Assembly (NCBI RefSeq): GCF_900585905.1
Contig: NZ_UTVH01000034.1
Span: 372,001 to 436,000, forward strand
Length of the DNA stretch: 64,000 bases
Direction of reading: 5' to 3'
DNA from: Pseudomonas viridiflava
GTDB lineage: Bacteria > Pseudomonadota > Gammaproteobacteria > Pseudomonadales > Pseudomonadaceae
How positions within the stretch are numbered: the first letter of the stretch is position 1; every line of letters starts with the position of its first letter. The notes beneath the pieces are model-generated. The model was not told the origin of the DNA and did no database searches. It saw nothing but the letters and a program-made list of their open reading frames with translations. Position numbers and translations under genes: made by a program. Below are positions 24,414 through 33,299 of the stretch, in pieces.

Positions 24414-24886
24414 TTCGGCACGTTCCATTCGCTGCCGGTGCCTTGGGCGCCGGGTATCCAGCCGGGGTCGAGGAAGGAGGCCACGCGTTGCGGTTCGCCA
24501 GAGTGGCGCAGGGTGGTGTTGCCGTCTGCGTCCTTGGCCGCGACCACGCGCTCTGTCAGCGGCAGCGTCAGGCTGAGGTCGACCTTGCTGTTGTCCAGGA
24601 TGTCGGCTTCAAACTGGATGCCGTCGGCGGCCTTGTTTAGGTTCTCCAGCAACTCGGCCTGATTAACGCTCAGCCAGCCCAGCAGCGGCAGCATGACGCT
24701 GTCGGGGTGGCCCGCGAAGTCGGTGAGGATGACCTGCAGGTCAAAGCTGTATTCAAACGACAGGGAGCTGGCCGCCGTGCAGCGGATCTTGCCGTTGTCG
24801 ATGAAGATCAGCAGCCGGTCGGCGTTGTGCTTGAGTTCGGCGACGGTGGCCAGCAAGTGGGTGCGCAGGCTTTCGGGTTTGTTCAT
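24410..24886 (-). CDS. R: Phage tail completion protein GpR
   Basis: A 158-residue GpR family protein (MNKPESLRTHLLATVAELKHNADRLLIFIDNGKIRCTAASSLSFEYSFDLQVILTDFAG). It is needed for tail maturation in P2. It overlaps both the Rz1-like gene and S by 4 bases. Confidence 0.94.
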   Translation of the reverse strand: MNKPESLRTHLLATVAELKHNADRLLIFIDNGKIRCTAASSLSFEYSFDLQVILTDFAGHPDSVMLPLLGWLSVNQAELLENLNKAADGIQFEADILDNSKVDLSLTLPLTERVVAAKDADGNTTLRHSGEPQRVASFLDPGWIPGAQGTGSEWNVPK

Positions 24887-25140
24887 GGCTGGCCCTGTTG
24901 GTGTTTGAAGATCATGTCAACCTGGCCTGCGCATTCGGCCCAAGCGGCCTCGATGCTGTCCTGGTCGGCGAGTTGATCGCCGTTATTGAGCGGACTCGTC
25001 GCGGGCAGGGTGCAGGGCACCACGGCTGGACAGCCACTGACGATAAGCGTCGGCGCCGGTGAGGGCGGGGCGCTGGCGCAACCGGCGAGCAAGCTCAGGC
25101 AAAGGCTGTGAAGCCCAGTCGCGTAGTTCGGCGTTTTCAC
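24883..25140 (-). CDS. Rz1-like outer-membrane spanin lipoprotein
   Basis: An 85-residue protein with a lipoprotein signal: hydrophobic LCLSLLAGCAS with the lipobox Cys at residue 21, followed by a proline-rich segment (APPSPAPT). It starts inside the Rz-like gene in another frame, the standard nested Rz/Rz1 (P2 lysB/lysC) arrangement. With the inner-membrane partner it fuses inner and outer membranes in the last step of lysis. Confidence 0.88.
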   Translation of the reverse strand: MKTPNYATGLHSLCLSLLAGCASAPPSPAPTLIVSGCPAVVPCTLPATSPLNNGDQLADQDSIEAAWAECAGQVDMIFKHQQGQP

Positions 25141-25426
25141 GTTTCAGTGCCTCAATGGTCTGTTCGCGCTTTGCCAGGCCTTGGCGCAGTTGATCCTGTA
25201 GCCTGCGCAGCGCCGCCTGGGCATCGCGTTCGTGTCTCAAGGTGGCATGCAGGGTGGTGAGGCTTTCGCCAAGCCTGGCGGCCTCTTCGCGGGCGGTCTC
25301 GGCGGCTTTGGTTGCCAGTTCGGTGTTCTGGCCAGCGACAGTGATGCGTTGTTCCTGGGCCCATATCAGCAGCACTAGCGCGCCGAGCAAGGCGATGCCG
25401 TACAGCACCTGGCGCAGGCTGCTCAC
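24983..25426 (-). CDS. Rz-like inner-membrane spanin (LysB)
   Basis: A 147-residue protein with one N-terminal membrane helix (VLYGIALLGALVLLIWA, residues 7-23) and a long periplasmic coiled coil (residues 30-110, rich in E/R/A/L heptads). This is the i-spanin layout. Its C-terminal third encodes the nested lipoprotein in another frame. It overlaps the 68-residue gene upstream by ATGA. Confidence 0.88.
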   Translation of the reverse strand: MSSLRQVLYGIALLGALVLLIWAQEQRITVAGQNTELATKAAETAREEAARLGESLTTLHATLRHERDAQAALRRLQDQLRQGLAKREQTIEALKRENAELRDWASQPLPELARRLRQRPALTGADAYRQWLSSRGALHPARDESAQ

Positions 25427-25629
25427 CCGCGATACCAGCCCAGCCGGTTCATGGCGGCGGCGTCCAGTTGCTCGACGGGGCCGCGCATGATGATCACGCG
25501 CAGATCTGGGTCGATCAGGCGCAGCGCTTCGCCCAGCCGCTCCATGTCGCGGTGTTCGGTGGCGTGGGGCACCACCAGCAGGTTGCCGTCCTGCACCTCC
25601 AGTTTGCGCACCGCTTCGAGATCAATCAT
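25423..25629 (-). CDS. Small conserved phage protein in the lysis cassette
   Basis: A 68-residue protein (MIDLEAVRKLEVQDGNLLVVPHATEHRDMERLGEALRLIDPDLRVIIMRGPVEQL...). ATG at 25629 overlaps the endolysin stop. I recall similar short proteins beside the spanin genes of Pseudomonas P2-like prophages, but no function is known. The fold looks like one alpha/beta unit. Confidence 0.75.
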   Translation of the reverse strand: MIDLEAVRKLEVQDGNLLVVPHATEHRDMERLGEALRLIDPDLRVIIMRGPVEQLDAAAMNRLGWYRG

Positions 25630-26468
25630 GCCGCCTCGGCCTGGCCGCAGGCGCAATCCGCGTGCCGCTCATAGGCGCGCTGCAGCTTGATGTCGTAGAG
25701 ATTGCGCTTGTAGGCAGGGCCGTTGAAGAGCCTGGCGAACTCCGCCCATTTCCGCGCCTTAAGCGCTTTGTGTAAGGCCGAGTCGGTCTGGATGAAGCGC
25801 ACGAATGCTCCCAGCTGTTGAGCTTCGCTGACCTTCATGTCGTCGACGAAGGTGTGAACGTTCGCGTACCCCAGCCGCTGCCAGTGCATGCCCATGATCT
25901 GGAACGCGCCCCAGGACGCTGACTCCAAAGCGGCAATTTCATCGATCAGACGAGCCTGGCTTAGCCGTTGATGCTCGGCGCTGCCACCCGCGTAGCCGCC
26001 GGGTTTGGGGTTGACGATGGCGGGGTTGGCCGTGGCGAGCTGATCCGCGTGACGCTTGAGTTGCTCAGCGTCGTCGGTCGCCTGCCTCGGCGTGGAGAGC
26101 TGGCGATACATGATGTGCCGCTCGAACAGAATTACGGGTTTGCTATTGGCCAGGAAGCCATTGCCCTTTGATTCCACTTCGTTGACGGCATAGAGGCTAG
26201 CCAGCGGCACCTCAAGCAACTGCGCTGCGTGTACAAGGTCAGCGTTCTTCAGCAGCGTGTCGCAATCACCTCCCGCCAGGCTCTGCAGGGTTTTGCTCCC
26301 GGCAATGCCGTCGGCCACCAAACCAACGCGCAATTGGTAGGCACGCACGGCGGCCTCCGTGGCGTCACCATAATCGCCGTCTACCAGCAGCGTGGCGCCG
26401 TTTGCGTTCAAGCTTTTCTGCAGCATGCGTACTGATTGCGAGCGGTTACCGAAGCTCAGCGCGCTCAT
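25626..26468 (-). CDS. Endolysin: peptidoglycan-binding domain plus N-acetylmuramidase
   Basis: A 280-residue enzyme. Residues 5-65 form a PG_binding_1 domain (SVRMLQKSLNANGATLLVDGDYGDATEAAVRAYQLRVGLVADGIAG). Residues 85-275 are a DUF3380-type N-acetylmuramidase (YAVNEVESKGNGFL with the likely catalytic Glu, LFERHIMYR, SWGAFQIMGMHW, FARLFNGPAYKRNLYDIKL). It cuts the glycan strand of the wall at lysis. ATG at 26468 overlaps the holin stop. It is used in place of the P2 K endolysin. Confidence 0.93.
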   Translation of the reverse strand: MSALSFGNRSQSVRMLQKSLNANGATLLVDGDYGDATEAAVRAYQLRVGLVADGIAGSKTLQSLAGGDCDTLLKNADLVHAAQLLEVPLASLYAVNEVESKGNGFLANSKPVILFERHIMYRQLSTPRQATDDAEQLKRHADQLATANPAIVNPKPGGYAGGSAEHQRLSQARLIDEIAALESASWGAFQIMGMHWQRLGYANVHTFVDDMKVSEAQQLGAFVRFIQTDSALHKALKARKWAEFARLFNGPAYKRNLYDIKLQRAYERHADCACGQAEAA

Positions 26469-26788
26469 GGTTGTTCTGCCTTGCGCGTGAAGAACTTTTT
26501 CGCGGCTGCCCGGGTGCTGTCGACGCCCAGCAGAGCAATGACGCCGCCGAAGAAGGGGGCTGTGGAAATGGGGATACCCAGCAGTGCCAGGCCGTGACTG
26601 GCGGCCAGCGCCAGGGCGCCGCACAGCGGCGACTCAATGAGTACGCGGCGCAGCGTGCCACCGCCGTAAATGATGCGCAGGGCGGCGATGACCAGGCTCA
26701 ACGCGCCTGTGTAGAGAGTTGGCCAGTTGTGTTCGAGCCAGGCCGCGAGCCAGGCCCAGGTTTCAGGACGTTCAGGCATGTGTTTCAT
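26465..26788 (-). CDS. Phage holin
   Basis: A 107-residue membrane protein with helices at about residues 22-42, 52-72 and 76-95 and a basic C-terminus (AKKFFTRKAEQP). The sequence LYTGALSLVIAALRIIYGGGTLRRVLIESPLCGALALAASHG resembles lambda-type holins found in Pseudomonas phages. It times lysis by releasing the endolysin. The ATG at 26788 has GGA nearby; ATG at 26779 is an alternative. Confidence 0.87.
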   Translation of the reverse strand: MKHMPERPETWAWLAAWLEHNWPTLYTGALSLVIAALRIIYGGGTLRRVLIESPLCGALALAASHGLALLGIPISTAPFFGGVIALLGVDSTRAAAKKFFTRKAEQP

Positions 26789-26833
26789 TCCATATTCCAG
26801 AGCAAGCAAGCGCGTGGATTCGATGCCGACTGA

Positions 26834-27046
26834 TCAGTCCCACAGGTTTATCGTCTGCCGCTGCGCCACGGTGGTTTGCACGGTGGGCATGTGTACGGTC
26901 AGCCCTTGGGGCAGGACGGGGCCGCGGTCAGCCAGCCCGGGGTTGGCGTCGAGTACTGCCTCGGTGACACCGGCGGTGCGCCCGTAGTGACGCCAGCACA
27001 GCGCGTCGACGGTATCGCCCTGATGGGTGCGCAAGGTGGTGGTCAT
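26834..27046 (-). CDS. X: Phage tail protein GpX
   Basis: A 70-residue GpX family protein (LRTHQGDTVDALCWRHYGRTAGVTEAVLDANPGLADRGPVLPQGLTVHMP), a short LysM-like module. It belongs to the baseplate/tail. The start shares one base with the stop of L (TGATG). Confidence 0.95.
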   Translation of the reverse strand: MTTTLRTHQGDTVDALCWRHYGRTAGVTEAVLDANPGLADRGPVLPQGLTVHMPTVQTTVAQRQTINLWD

Positions 27047-27507
27047 CAGATCAACTCCACAGTGGTGCGGCTGTTACCCAGGAAGTCGCGAATGGCCCAG
27101 CGCTGGTCGCGCCGGTATTCGTCGATGCTCGATGACAGCTCATCCGCGTGCTGCTTGCCGCTGTTGGTGGTGTCGTAGGAACGGTAACGTTCGCAGACTT
27201 CAGCGCCGGTGGCGGCTTCGATGGCGCGACGGTAGAGGTGCACCAGGACGGGCACGTCGTTGATCCGTTCGCTTGGCACATTCACCAGTTCGGCATGGCC
27301 TGCAGCTTGCTGAGCTTCACTCCATGCGCTCAGTTCGCGGTTGACGCTGATGGCTGCAGCAATGGCGGCTGTCTCCAGGCGCGGCGCGGTGACGCTGGCA
27401 TCGATGCGCAATGTGGCGCGCAACTGATCAAGATCAATCGAGGGCCAAAAGGTGTCGGTGTTGACGTGGCCGCTGGTGACGCTGCCGCTGGCTACGAATC
27501 CGCTCAT
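27046..27507 (-). CDS. L: Head completion protein GpL
   Basis: A 153-residue GpL family protein (FWPSIDLDQLRATLRIDASVTAPRLETAAIAAAISVNRELSAW, then YRRAIEAATGAEVCERYRSYDTTNSGKQHADEL...RDQRWAIRDFLG). It finishes the head-tail connector after DNA packaging. ATG at 27507 is preceded by AGAG. Confidence 0.95.
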   Translation of the reverse strand: MSGFVASGSVTSGHVNTDTFWPSIDLDQLRATLRIDASVTAPRLETAAIAAAISVNRELSAWSEAQQAAGHAELVNVPSERINDVPVLVHLYRRAIEAATGAEVCERYRSYDTTNSGKQHADELSSSIDEYRRDQRWAIRDFLGNSRTTVELI

Positions 27508-27610
27508 GGAACAGCACTCTGAATAAGTCGCCGGTGATCGGAGCTTCACGTTCAGCAGGAGCGATCTGACCGTTGCGCTCCGAGCCGGCGGGGTGCGTGG
27601 GGACGCTCGG

Positions 27611-28309
27611 TTAGCTGCCGGTGGCAGCGTGTTTTTTCAGCAGGCGCTCGGCCCGCTCCAGATCTTTCTTGCCACCGCAGGCGTCGTGCAGGGCGATGGC
27701 TTTTTTCAGCAGGTCCACTCCGGCCTGCAGCTGGCCGGGTTGGCTGGGGGCCTCTTCGCTGATGCCATTCAGCGTGGCGCGGCCCATGGCGAGAAACAGC
27801 TTGGCGCGAGCCTGGTCGGGCATGTCTTCGCCGTCGGTGAGGTCTGCGGTGCGCTGCAGGATTGCCAGGTCAAACGGCTCACCGACCTTTTGAGCCTTGA
27901 ACGCGGCCGTCGCCACTTCCTCGGCGACCAGGCAGCCCAGCGTGCGGGCGAAGCGGTCTGGCATGACCATCTTGTGTTTGAGCACATAGGTTGCGATATC
28001 GAGGCCGCCGACGAAGTCGCCAGCGTCGAAGCGCCAGACCATCACGGTCGTCAGCACTTCGTCTTGCGCGCCCTGGCCGCCTTCCAGCACACCTTGCACG
28101 TAGCATTCATAGCTGGGCAGCAACTGGCGCTTGAGTTCGGCCTTGCCTTGGTTCGACTGCACCTGTTTCAGGCGCAAACGATCCTGCAGCAACTGGTTGA
28201 GCTGATGCTCGTAGGCCGTGGCACCCGCCATGGTCTGGGTGGGTTCGGTGGCTGCCGCCTCGATGGCAGCCGTGACACGTTCGAAGTGACGACGGCAGGG
28301 ATTACTCAT
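27611..28309 (-). CDS. M: Terminase small/endonuclease subunit GpM
   Basis: A 232-residue GpM family protein (MSNPCRRHFERVTAAIEAAA..., then the conserved DEVLTTVMVWRFDAGDFVGGLDIATYVLKHKMVMPDRFARTLGCLVAEEVATAA). In P2, M cuts the cos site together with P. The gap to L is 103 bases with nothing recognisable. It starts 10 bases after N. Confidence 0.95.
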   Translation of the reverse strand: MSNPCRRHFERVTAAIEAAATEPTQTMAGATAYEHQLNQLLQDRLRLKQVQSNQGKAELKRQLLPSYECYVQGVLEGGQGAQDEVLTTVMVWRFDAGDFVGGLDIATYVLKHKMVMPDRFARTLGCLVAEEVATAAFKAQKVGEPFDLAILQRTADLTDGEDMPDQARAKLFLAMGRATLNGISEEAPSQPGQLQAGVDLLKKAIALHDACGGKKDLERAERLLKKHAATGS

Positions 28310-28319
28310 GACGTGCGCC

Positions 28320-29327
28320 TTATACCAGGGTGATGTTTTCGGCCATGGCCGCACAGCCGAGGTCTTCGATGACATAGCTTTCGTTGACCGACTCGAAGTT
28401 TTCGATGCGGTCGCGCTTGGCGTTGTCGACGACAGTGCGACGGCGGGTGTTTTCCTGCCAGTAGATCGACAGGTTATCCAGGCGGGTCACCAGCAAACCA
28501 TTGGCCGGGAAGTGCGGCACGCGAACGGCGGGCAGGTTGCCGAGGCGCTTTTGACTGGTGACGATATCGGCAGCCAGCATTTCGGTCGGCGCCTGGACCT
28601 TGTTGATGATCGGGAAGTATTTGTCGGCCAATAACTGGCGGCCGCAGATCACCACCAGTTCAGTGTCTTCCTGATACCAGGGGTCAATAAATTCATTGAC
28701 CATGCTAACCACCAGGGCGTCGATGTTTTCAAAATCCTTGCCCGCACCGATTTCGATTTTGCCGCTTTCAGGCACGACCTCAGCCATGACGCGCGAAGGA
28801 TTCTCCAGACGCATCTTCTGCAGCCAGCCGATGTTGACGTCCTGCAGCAGCGGATTGGTGACCGGGTTGGACGTGGCGGCGCGGCTGATGCCGTTCCAGC
28901 CGATCATGATGCGGTTAAGCGCCTGCGCCTTAATGATCGCGTCCCGGATGCGCGCCTGAAAGTCTTTGAACTTGGCCCATTGGTCCAGCTTCTGGTAGCG
29001 CAGACTGGTGTCGAAGTTGGTTTGCGTGCAGGTGTACCCACGATCGTCGAGGCCGTTGGGGTCTCTGGGTTCGCGGTCTTTGGCGGTGGTGTCGGTGGTG
29101 CTGGCAATAGTGCCGTCGATGCCGATCCCGATTTTTTCCCCGGACTGTTCCGACACGCCGTAGACATTGATGGCGCTCAAAAAGGCGCTGGATTCCTGAA
29201 TCCGGGTTTCCAGGGTTTGGGCAACACTGGGCGCTGCGGTGAATTTGGTGGTGACGTCAGTCACGCCGTGCAGCTGCGCCAGTTGCTGCAGGTAGGCGTT
29301 GAACAGTACTCGGGTGTCGTTACGCAT
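28320..29327 (-). CDS. N: Major capsid protein GpN
   Basis: A 335-residue HK97-fold capsid protein of the P2 N family (MRNDTRVLFNAYLQQLAQLHGVTDVTTKFTAAPSVAQTLETRIQESSAFLSAINVYGVSEQSGEKIGIG). It is cleaved by the O protease during head maturation in P2. A GAAGGACGACC ribosome site precedes the ATG. Confidence 0.96.
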   Translation of the reverse strand: MRNDTRVLFNAYLQQLAQLHGVTDVTTKFTAAPSVAQTLETRIQESSAFLSAINVYGVSEQSGEKIGIGIDGTIASTTDTTAKDREPRDPNGLDDRGYTCTQTNFDTSLRYQKLDQWAKFKDFQARIRDAIIKAQALNRIMIGWNGISRAATSNPVTNPLLQDVNIGWLQKMRLENPSRVMAEVVPESGKIEIGAGKDFENIDALVVSMVNEFIDPWYQEDTELVVICGRQLLADKYFPIINKVQAPTEMLAADIVTSQKRLGNLPAVRVPHFPANGLLVTRLDNLSIYWQENTRRRTVVDNAKRDRIENFESVNESYVIEDLGCAAMAENITLV

Positions 29328-29367
29328 GGTGGTCGTCCTTCATGATTCGGGCTGTGGCGGGGCTGAC

Positions 29368-30198
29368 TCAGCAGTCGGTCACGACCAGGTCTCTACCGCC
29401 GGTGACGGGCGGCCGCATTTTATGGCTGTGGTCCTGGGTGATAGAGAGCCTGTTTTTCAGCTCTGCGAGTTCAGTGCTGACGAGGTCGATCTGGGTTTTC
29501 AGCGTTGCCGAAAACTGTTTCTCGGCGGCCATCTGCTCGGGCAGATTCTGGACATGCGCTGCAATGGCTTCGACCGCTTCGCCGATCTGGGTGAAGTCGC
29601 TGTCGTCTTTGGCCTGCTTGCCCGTCAGCAGGGCCTGTACCTTGCTGAGCAGCACGGCGCCAATGCTGGGCTTCTCTTCGATTTCCTCGAACTGCAGCTC
29701 TGTTTCCAGCGCTTCGGTGAACATCGAGGTCGCCGAGTAGTGGCGGTCCTTGAACGGGCTGGCGTCAGGTTTCTGCGCAGAGAACGCCAGCACGTCAGTG
29801 CCCAGGCTGGCGGGCGAGTCAGTCACGGCCAGACCGACCATGTAGGCCTCGCCGGTATCGGCGAAGCTGTCGTCGATTTCGATGGAGGTGTAGATCTTCT
29901 GCCGCGCCTTGTTCAAAGCGATGAGTTCGGCGGTCGGTTCGACTTGGGCAAATAGGGCGAGCTTCTTCTGGCCATTGATGTCGACCTCTTCTGTTTTAAC
30001 CGCGAGCACGTCGCCGTAAGCCTTGAACGGGCTGTCCGGCAGCAGGCTGCGGAAATGCTCCAGCCAGATGCGGGCGCCGTAGGTGGCGGGGTTAAAGTTC
30101 TTCGCTGCCTGCTCCAGCCAGCTGCGTTTGATGGTGCGCTTGTCCGAGGTAGCGCCCTCGACGGCAACACGGAACCAGTTGCTGCGAAATTTCTTCAT
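29368..30198 (-). CDS. O: Capsid scaffolding protein and protease GpO
   Basis: A 276-residue GpO. The N-terminal serine protease shows Asp19, His48 (WLEHFRSLLPD) and Ser105 (KIYTSIEID), close to the P2 catalytic set. The C-terminus is a helical scaffold (residues 195-260). It cleaves itself, N and Q after shell assembly. A GAGGATTGGGAC ribosome site precedes the ATG. First gene of the leftward O-to-S late operon. Confidence 0.95.
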   Translation of the reverse strand: MKKFRSNWFRVAVEGATSDKRTIKRSWLEQAAKNFNPATYGARIWLEHFRSLLPDSPFKAYGDVLAVKTEEVDINGQKKLALFAQVEPTAELIALNKARQKIYTSIEIDDSFADTGEAYMVGLAVTDSPASLGTDVLAFSAQKPDASPFKDRHYSATSMFTEALETELQFEEIEEKPSIGAVLLSKVQALLTGKQAKDDSDFTQIGEAVEAIAAHVQNLPEQMAAEKQFSATLKTQIDLVSTELAELKNRLSITQDHSHKMRPPVTGGRDLVVTDC

Positions 30199-30363
30199 GT
30201 CCCAATCCTCAGTGCGTGGGGCGCCTGCCGGGTTGAGCAGGGCGTTGCAATGAAGGCATGGTCGTCACGGGCGCGCGCGGCGGCAACGGGGCGGGACTGT
30301 AGGCGGGGGTTGCACAAGGGGCGGGACTATTGAGTCGCAGCCCTGGACGGCAGCATCTCGGCT
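30199..30363. promoter_or_regulatory. Divergent late control region between O and P
   Basis: The 165-base gap separates the leftward O operon and the rightward P-Q operon, the place of the P2 promoters PO and PP. It holds a pair of 11-base direct repeats GGGGCGGGACT at 30288-30298 and 30318-30328, exactly 30 bases apart. The 13-base GC motif shared with the FI leader lies at 30271-30283. No exact TGT-N12-ACA Ogr site; a TGT-N13-ACA occurs at 30298-30316. An activator-binding role is inferred. Confidence 0.5.
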
Positions 30364-32121
30364 ATGAAGACGAGTGACCTGCTGCCCATCGACCCGAGAC
30401 GCCAATCCAAATTCTTGTACTGGATGGGTTGGCGCATCTGTGAGATCGCCGAGGCGACGGGCGAAAAGGAAAAAACGCTGCACAGCTGGAAGGCCCGGGA
30501 TCGATGGGACAGGGCGGACAATGTCGAGCGTATCGGCGGCGCCCTGGAAGCGCGCCTGGTGCAGTTGATCCTCAAGGAAAGCAAGACCGGCGGCGACTTC
30601 AAGGAAATAGACCTGCTGCACCGCCAGCTGGAGCGCCAGGCGCGGATTCAGCGCTTCCAGGGCGGCGGTACCGAAACCGACCTCAATCCAAACCTCGCCA
30701 AACGTAACGAAGGACCAAAGAAAAAAACGCCTAAGAATGATATCAGCGAGGACCAAATCGAGCTGCTGCGCGAGGCGTTTATCGACGGCTGCTTTGATTA
30801 CCAGAAAGACTGGTATCGGGCAGGCAATCAGCGCACCCGCGTCATCCTCAAAAGCCGACAGATCGGCGCCACGTATTACTTCGCCCGGGAAGCGTTTATC
30901 GATGCGCTGGAGACCGGGCGTAATCAGATTTTCCTGTCGGCTTCAAAGAATCAGGCCTACTTGTTTCGCGGCTACATCCTGGCGTTCGCCCGGGAAGTCA
31001 TCGGCGTGGAGCTCACCGGTGACCCCATTGTGCTGCCCAACGGCGCCGAGCTGTTTTTCCTGGGCACCAATGCCCGTACCGCCCAGGGCTACCACGGCAA
31101 TTTCTACTTCGACAAGTTCTTTTGGACGTTCAAATTCGAAGAGCTGAACAAGGTCGCCTCGGGCATGGCGATGCACAAGAAGTGGCGCAAAACCTACTTC
31201 TCGACGCCGTCGAGCATGGCCCATGAGGCGTACACCTTTTGGACGGGCGAGCGCTTCAACAAGGGCAAACCTGCTGCGCAGCACACGAAGGTAGACGTAT
31301 CTCACAGCGCTCTGCAGCAGGGGCGACTCTGTGAGGATCGGTTGTGGCGGCAGATCGTCACGATCCTTGACGCGGAGCAGGGTGGTTGCGACCTGTTCGA
31401 CATCGAGGAGCTGCGCCGCGAGTACAGCCCGGAGGCGTTCGCCAATCTGCTGATGTGCGACTTCGTCGATGACGGGGCGAGCATCTTCCCGCTGACGCTG
31501 CTGCAGTCGTGCATGGTGGACAGTTGGGTCGAGTGGGCCGAGGACTACAAACCCTTCGCCATGCGTCCGTTCGGGGACCGTCAGGTGTGGGTCGGCTATG
31601 ACCCGGCGGAGACGGGCGATTGTTCGGGGCTGGTGGTCGTCGCGCCGCCCCTGGTGCCTGGCGGCAAGTTTCGCGTGCTGGAGCGTCACCAGTTTCGCGG
31701 CATGGACTTTGCCGCCCAGGCTGCCGCCATCAAGGGCGTCTGCGACCGCTATTGGGTGACCTACATCGGGATAGACGTCACTGGCCTGGGCAGCGGCGTG
31801 GCCCAGCTGGTGCGCCAGTTCTTCCCCGGCGTCACCACCTTCAGTTACTCGCCGGAAGTGAAAACCCGCCTGGTGCTGAAAGCCTACGACGTCATTCACA
31901 AGGGCCGCCTGGAGTTCGACGCGGGCTGGACCGACATGGCTCAGTCGCTCATGGCGATCCGCAAGACCATCACCGGCGGCGGGCGGCAGTACACCTACAC
32001 CGCTGGCCGCAACGACAACACTGGCCATGCCGACTTGGCGTGGGCGCTCTTTCACGCACTGCACCACGAACCGCTTGAGGGGCAGACGACTGCCAATACT
32101 GGGCGGATGGAGATTTTTTGA
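30364..32121 (+). CDS. P: Terminase large (ATPase) subunit GpP
   Basis: A 585-residue packaging motor. An N-terminal helix-turn-helix (WRICEIAEATGEKEKTLHSWKARDRWDR, residues 23-50) binds DNA near cos. The ATPase has LKSRQIGATYYFA (163-175) and a FDKFFWTF Walker B region. The nuclease part shows VGYDPAETGDCSG and YIGIDVTGLGSG acidic residues. The stop shares one base with the Q start. Confidence 0.96.
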   Translation: MKTSDLLPIDPRRQSKFLYWMGWRICEIAEATGEKEKTLHSWKARDRWDRADNVERIGGALEARLVQLILKESKTGGDFKEIDLLHRQLERQARIQRFQGGGTETDLNPNLAKRNEGPKKKTPKNDISEDQIELLREAFIDGCFDYQKDWYRAGNQRTRVILKSRQIGATYYFAREAFIDALETGRNQIFLSASKNQAYLFRGYILAFAREVIGVELTGDPIVLPNGAELFFLGTNARTAQGYHGNFYFDKFFWTFKFEELNKVASGMAMHKKWRKTYFSTPSSMAHEAYTFWTGERFNKGKPAAQHTKVDVSHSALQQGRLCEDRLWRQIVTILDAEQGGCDLFDIEELRREYSPEAFANLLMCDFVDDGASIFPLTLLQSCMVDSWVEWAEDYKPFAMRPFGDRQVWVGYDPAETGDCSGLVVVAPPLVPGGKFRVLERHQFRGMDFAAQAAAIKGVCDRYWVTYIGIDVTGLGSGVAQLVRQFFPGVTTFSYSPEVKTRLVLKAYDVIHKGRLEFDAGWTDMAQSLMAIRKTITGGGRQYTYTAGRNDNTGHADLAWALFHALHHEPLEGQTTANTGRMEIF

Positions 32122-33167
32122 TGTCGAAACGCCGCAGAAAGAACAAGCAATCTGACAATACGTCCGCCGTGGCCACGCAGGAATTCATCCCTGTCACTGA
32201 CACCAGGATGGAGGCGTTCAGCTTCGGTGAACCGTCACCGGTGTTGAGCGGGCGAGAAGTGTTCGATTACCTGGAGTGCTGGTTTAACGGGCGCTGGTAC
32301 GAGCCGCCGCTGTCGCTTCATGGCCTGGCGCGCTCAGTGGGTTCCAGTGTGCATCTGCACTCGGGGCTGATGTTCAAACGCAACTTGTTGAGCAAAACCT
32401 TCATTCCGCATCGGCTGCTGTCGCGCGCGGCGTTCGAACAGTTCGCTTTGGACTTCCTGTGCCTGGGCAACGGCTATCTGGAAGCACGCCGCTCGATGCT
32501 AGGCCCAGTGCGCGAACTGGTGCCGCCGTTGGCCAAGTACATGCGTTCAGGAAAGGACGGGCGGCAGTTCATGGTTCAGGGCTGGAAGGAGGAGCACGAG
32601 TTTGAGCCTGGCACGGTGTTCCATCTGCGGGAAGCGGATCTGCACCAGGAGGTGTACGGCTTGCCTGAGTGGATCAGCGCCTTGCAGTCGGCGTTGCTGA
32701 ATGAGTCGGCCACGTTGTTCCGACGCAAGTATTACGAAAACGGCAGTCACGCGGGTTTCATCCTGTACATGACCGATGCTGCGCAGAATGAGGCCGATGT
32801 CGATGCCCTGCGCAAGGCGCTTAAGGATTCCAAGGGGCCTGGCAACTTTCGCAACCTGTTCGTGTATTCGCCCAATGGCAAAAAAGATGGGCTGCAGATT
32901 ATCCCGGTCAGCGAAGTGACGGCCAAGGATGAGTTCAATTCGATAAAGAACCAGACGCGGGACGATGTGCTGGCGAGTTTGCGTATACCGCCGCAGCTGA
33001 TGGGGATAGTGCCGCAGAACGCGGGTGGGTTTGGGTCGATCAGAGAGGCGGCGCAGATTTATGCGGCGAATGAGCTGGAGCCGATTCAGGCGAGGATGAT
33101 GCAGGTTAATGAGTGGGTTGGCGAAGAAGTTGTGAAATTTAAATCGTATGTTATTGAGGGGGGGTAA
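32121..33167 (+). CDS. Q: Portal protein GpQ
   Basis: A 348-residue portal protein of the P2 Q family (MEAFSFGEPSPVLSGREVFDYLECWFNGRWYEPPLSLHGLARSVGSSVHLHSGL, LMGIVPQNAGGFGSIREAAQIYAANELEPIQ). It forms the ring through which DNA enters. ATG at 32121 sits in TGATG with the P stop. The 132 bases after its stop hold no gene; a G-run followed by GCCCC at the stop could fold weakly. Confidence 0.96.
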   Translation: MSKRRRKNKQSDNTSAVATQEFIPVTDTRMEAFSFGEPSPVLSGREVFDYLECWFNGRWYEPPLSLHGLARSVGSSVHLHSGLMFKRNLLSKTFIPHRLLSRAAFEQFALDFLCLGNGYLEARRSMLGPVRELVPPLAKYMRSGKDGRQFMVQGWKEEHEFEPGTVFHLREADLHQEVYGLPEWISALQSALLNESATLFRRKYYENGSHAGFILYMTDAAQNEADVDALRKALKDSKGPGNFRNLFVYSPNGKKDGLQIIPVSEVTAKDEFNSIKNQTRDDVLASLRIPPQLMGIVPQNAGGFGSIREAAQIYAANELEPIQARMMQVNEWVGEEVVKFKSYVIEGG

Positions 33168-33299
33168 CGCCCCTTGTTAATAGATGCTCCCGTTTTATGT
33201 CGGTTCGTTCAACGAGTATCGACAGAGATGTGGATCGGGCCGTGTCGGTGATTTGCAGTATACGCAGTCGTAATGATTTCTCGGCTCCCTGGGATGTAG

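Noticed and set aside
30298..30316. P2 Ogr binding site between O and P
   Set aside because: TGT and ACA halves are 13 bases apart rather than 12 and the flanks do not extend the symmetry; kept only as a remark.
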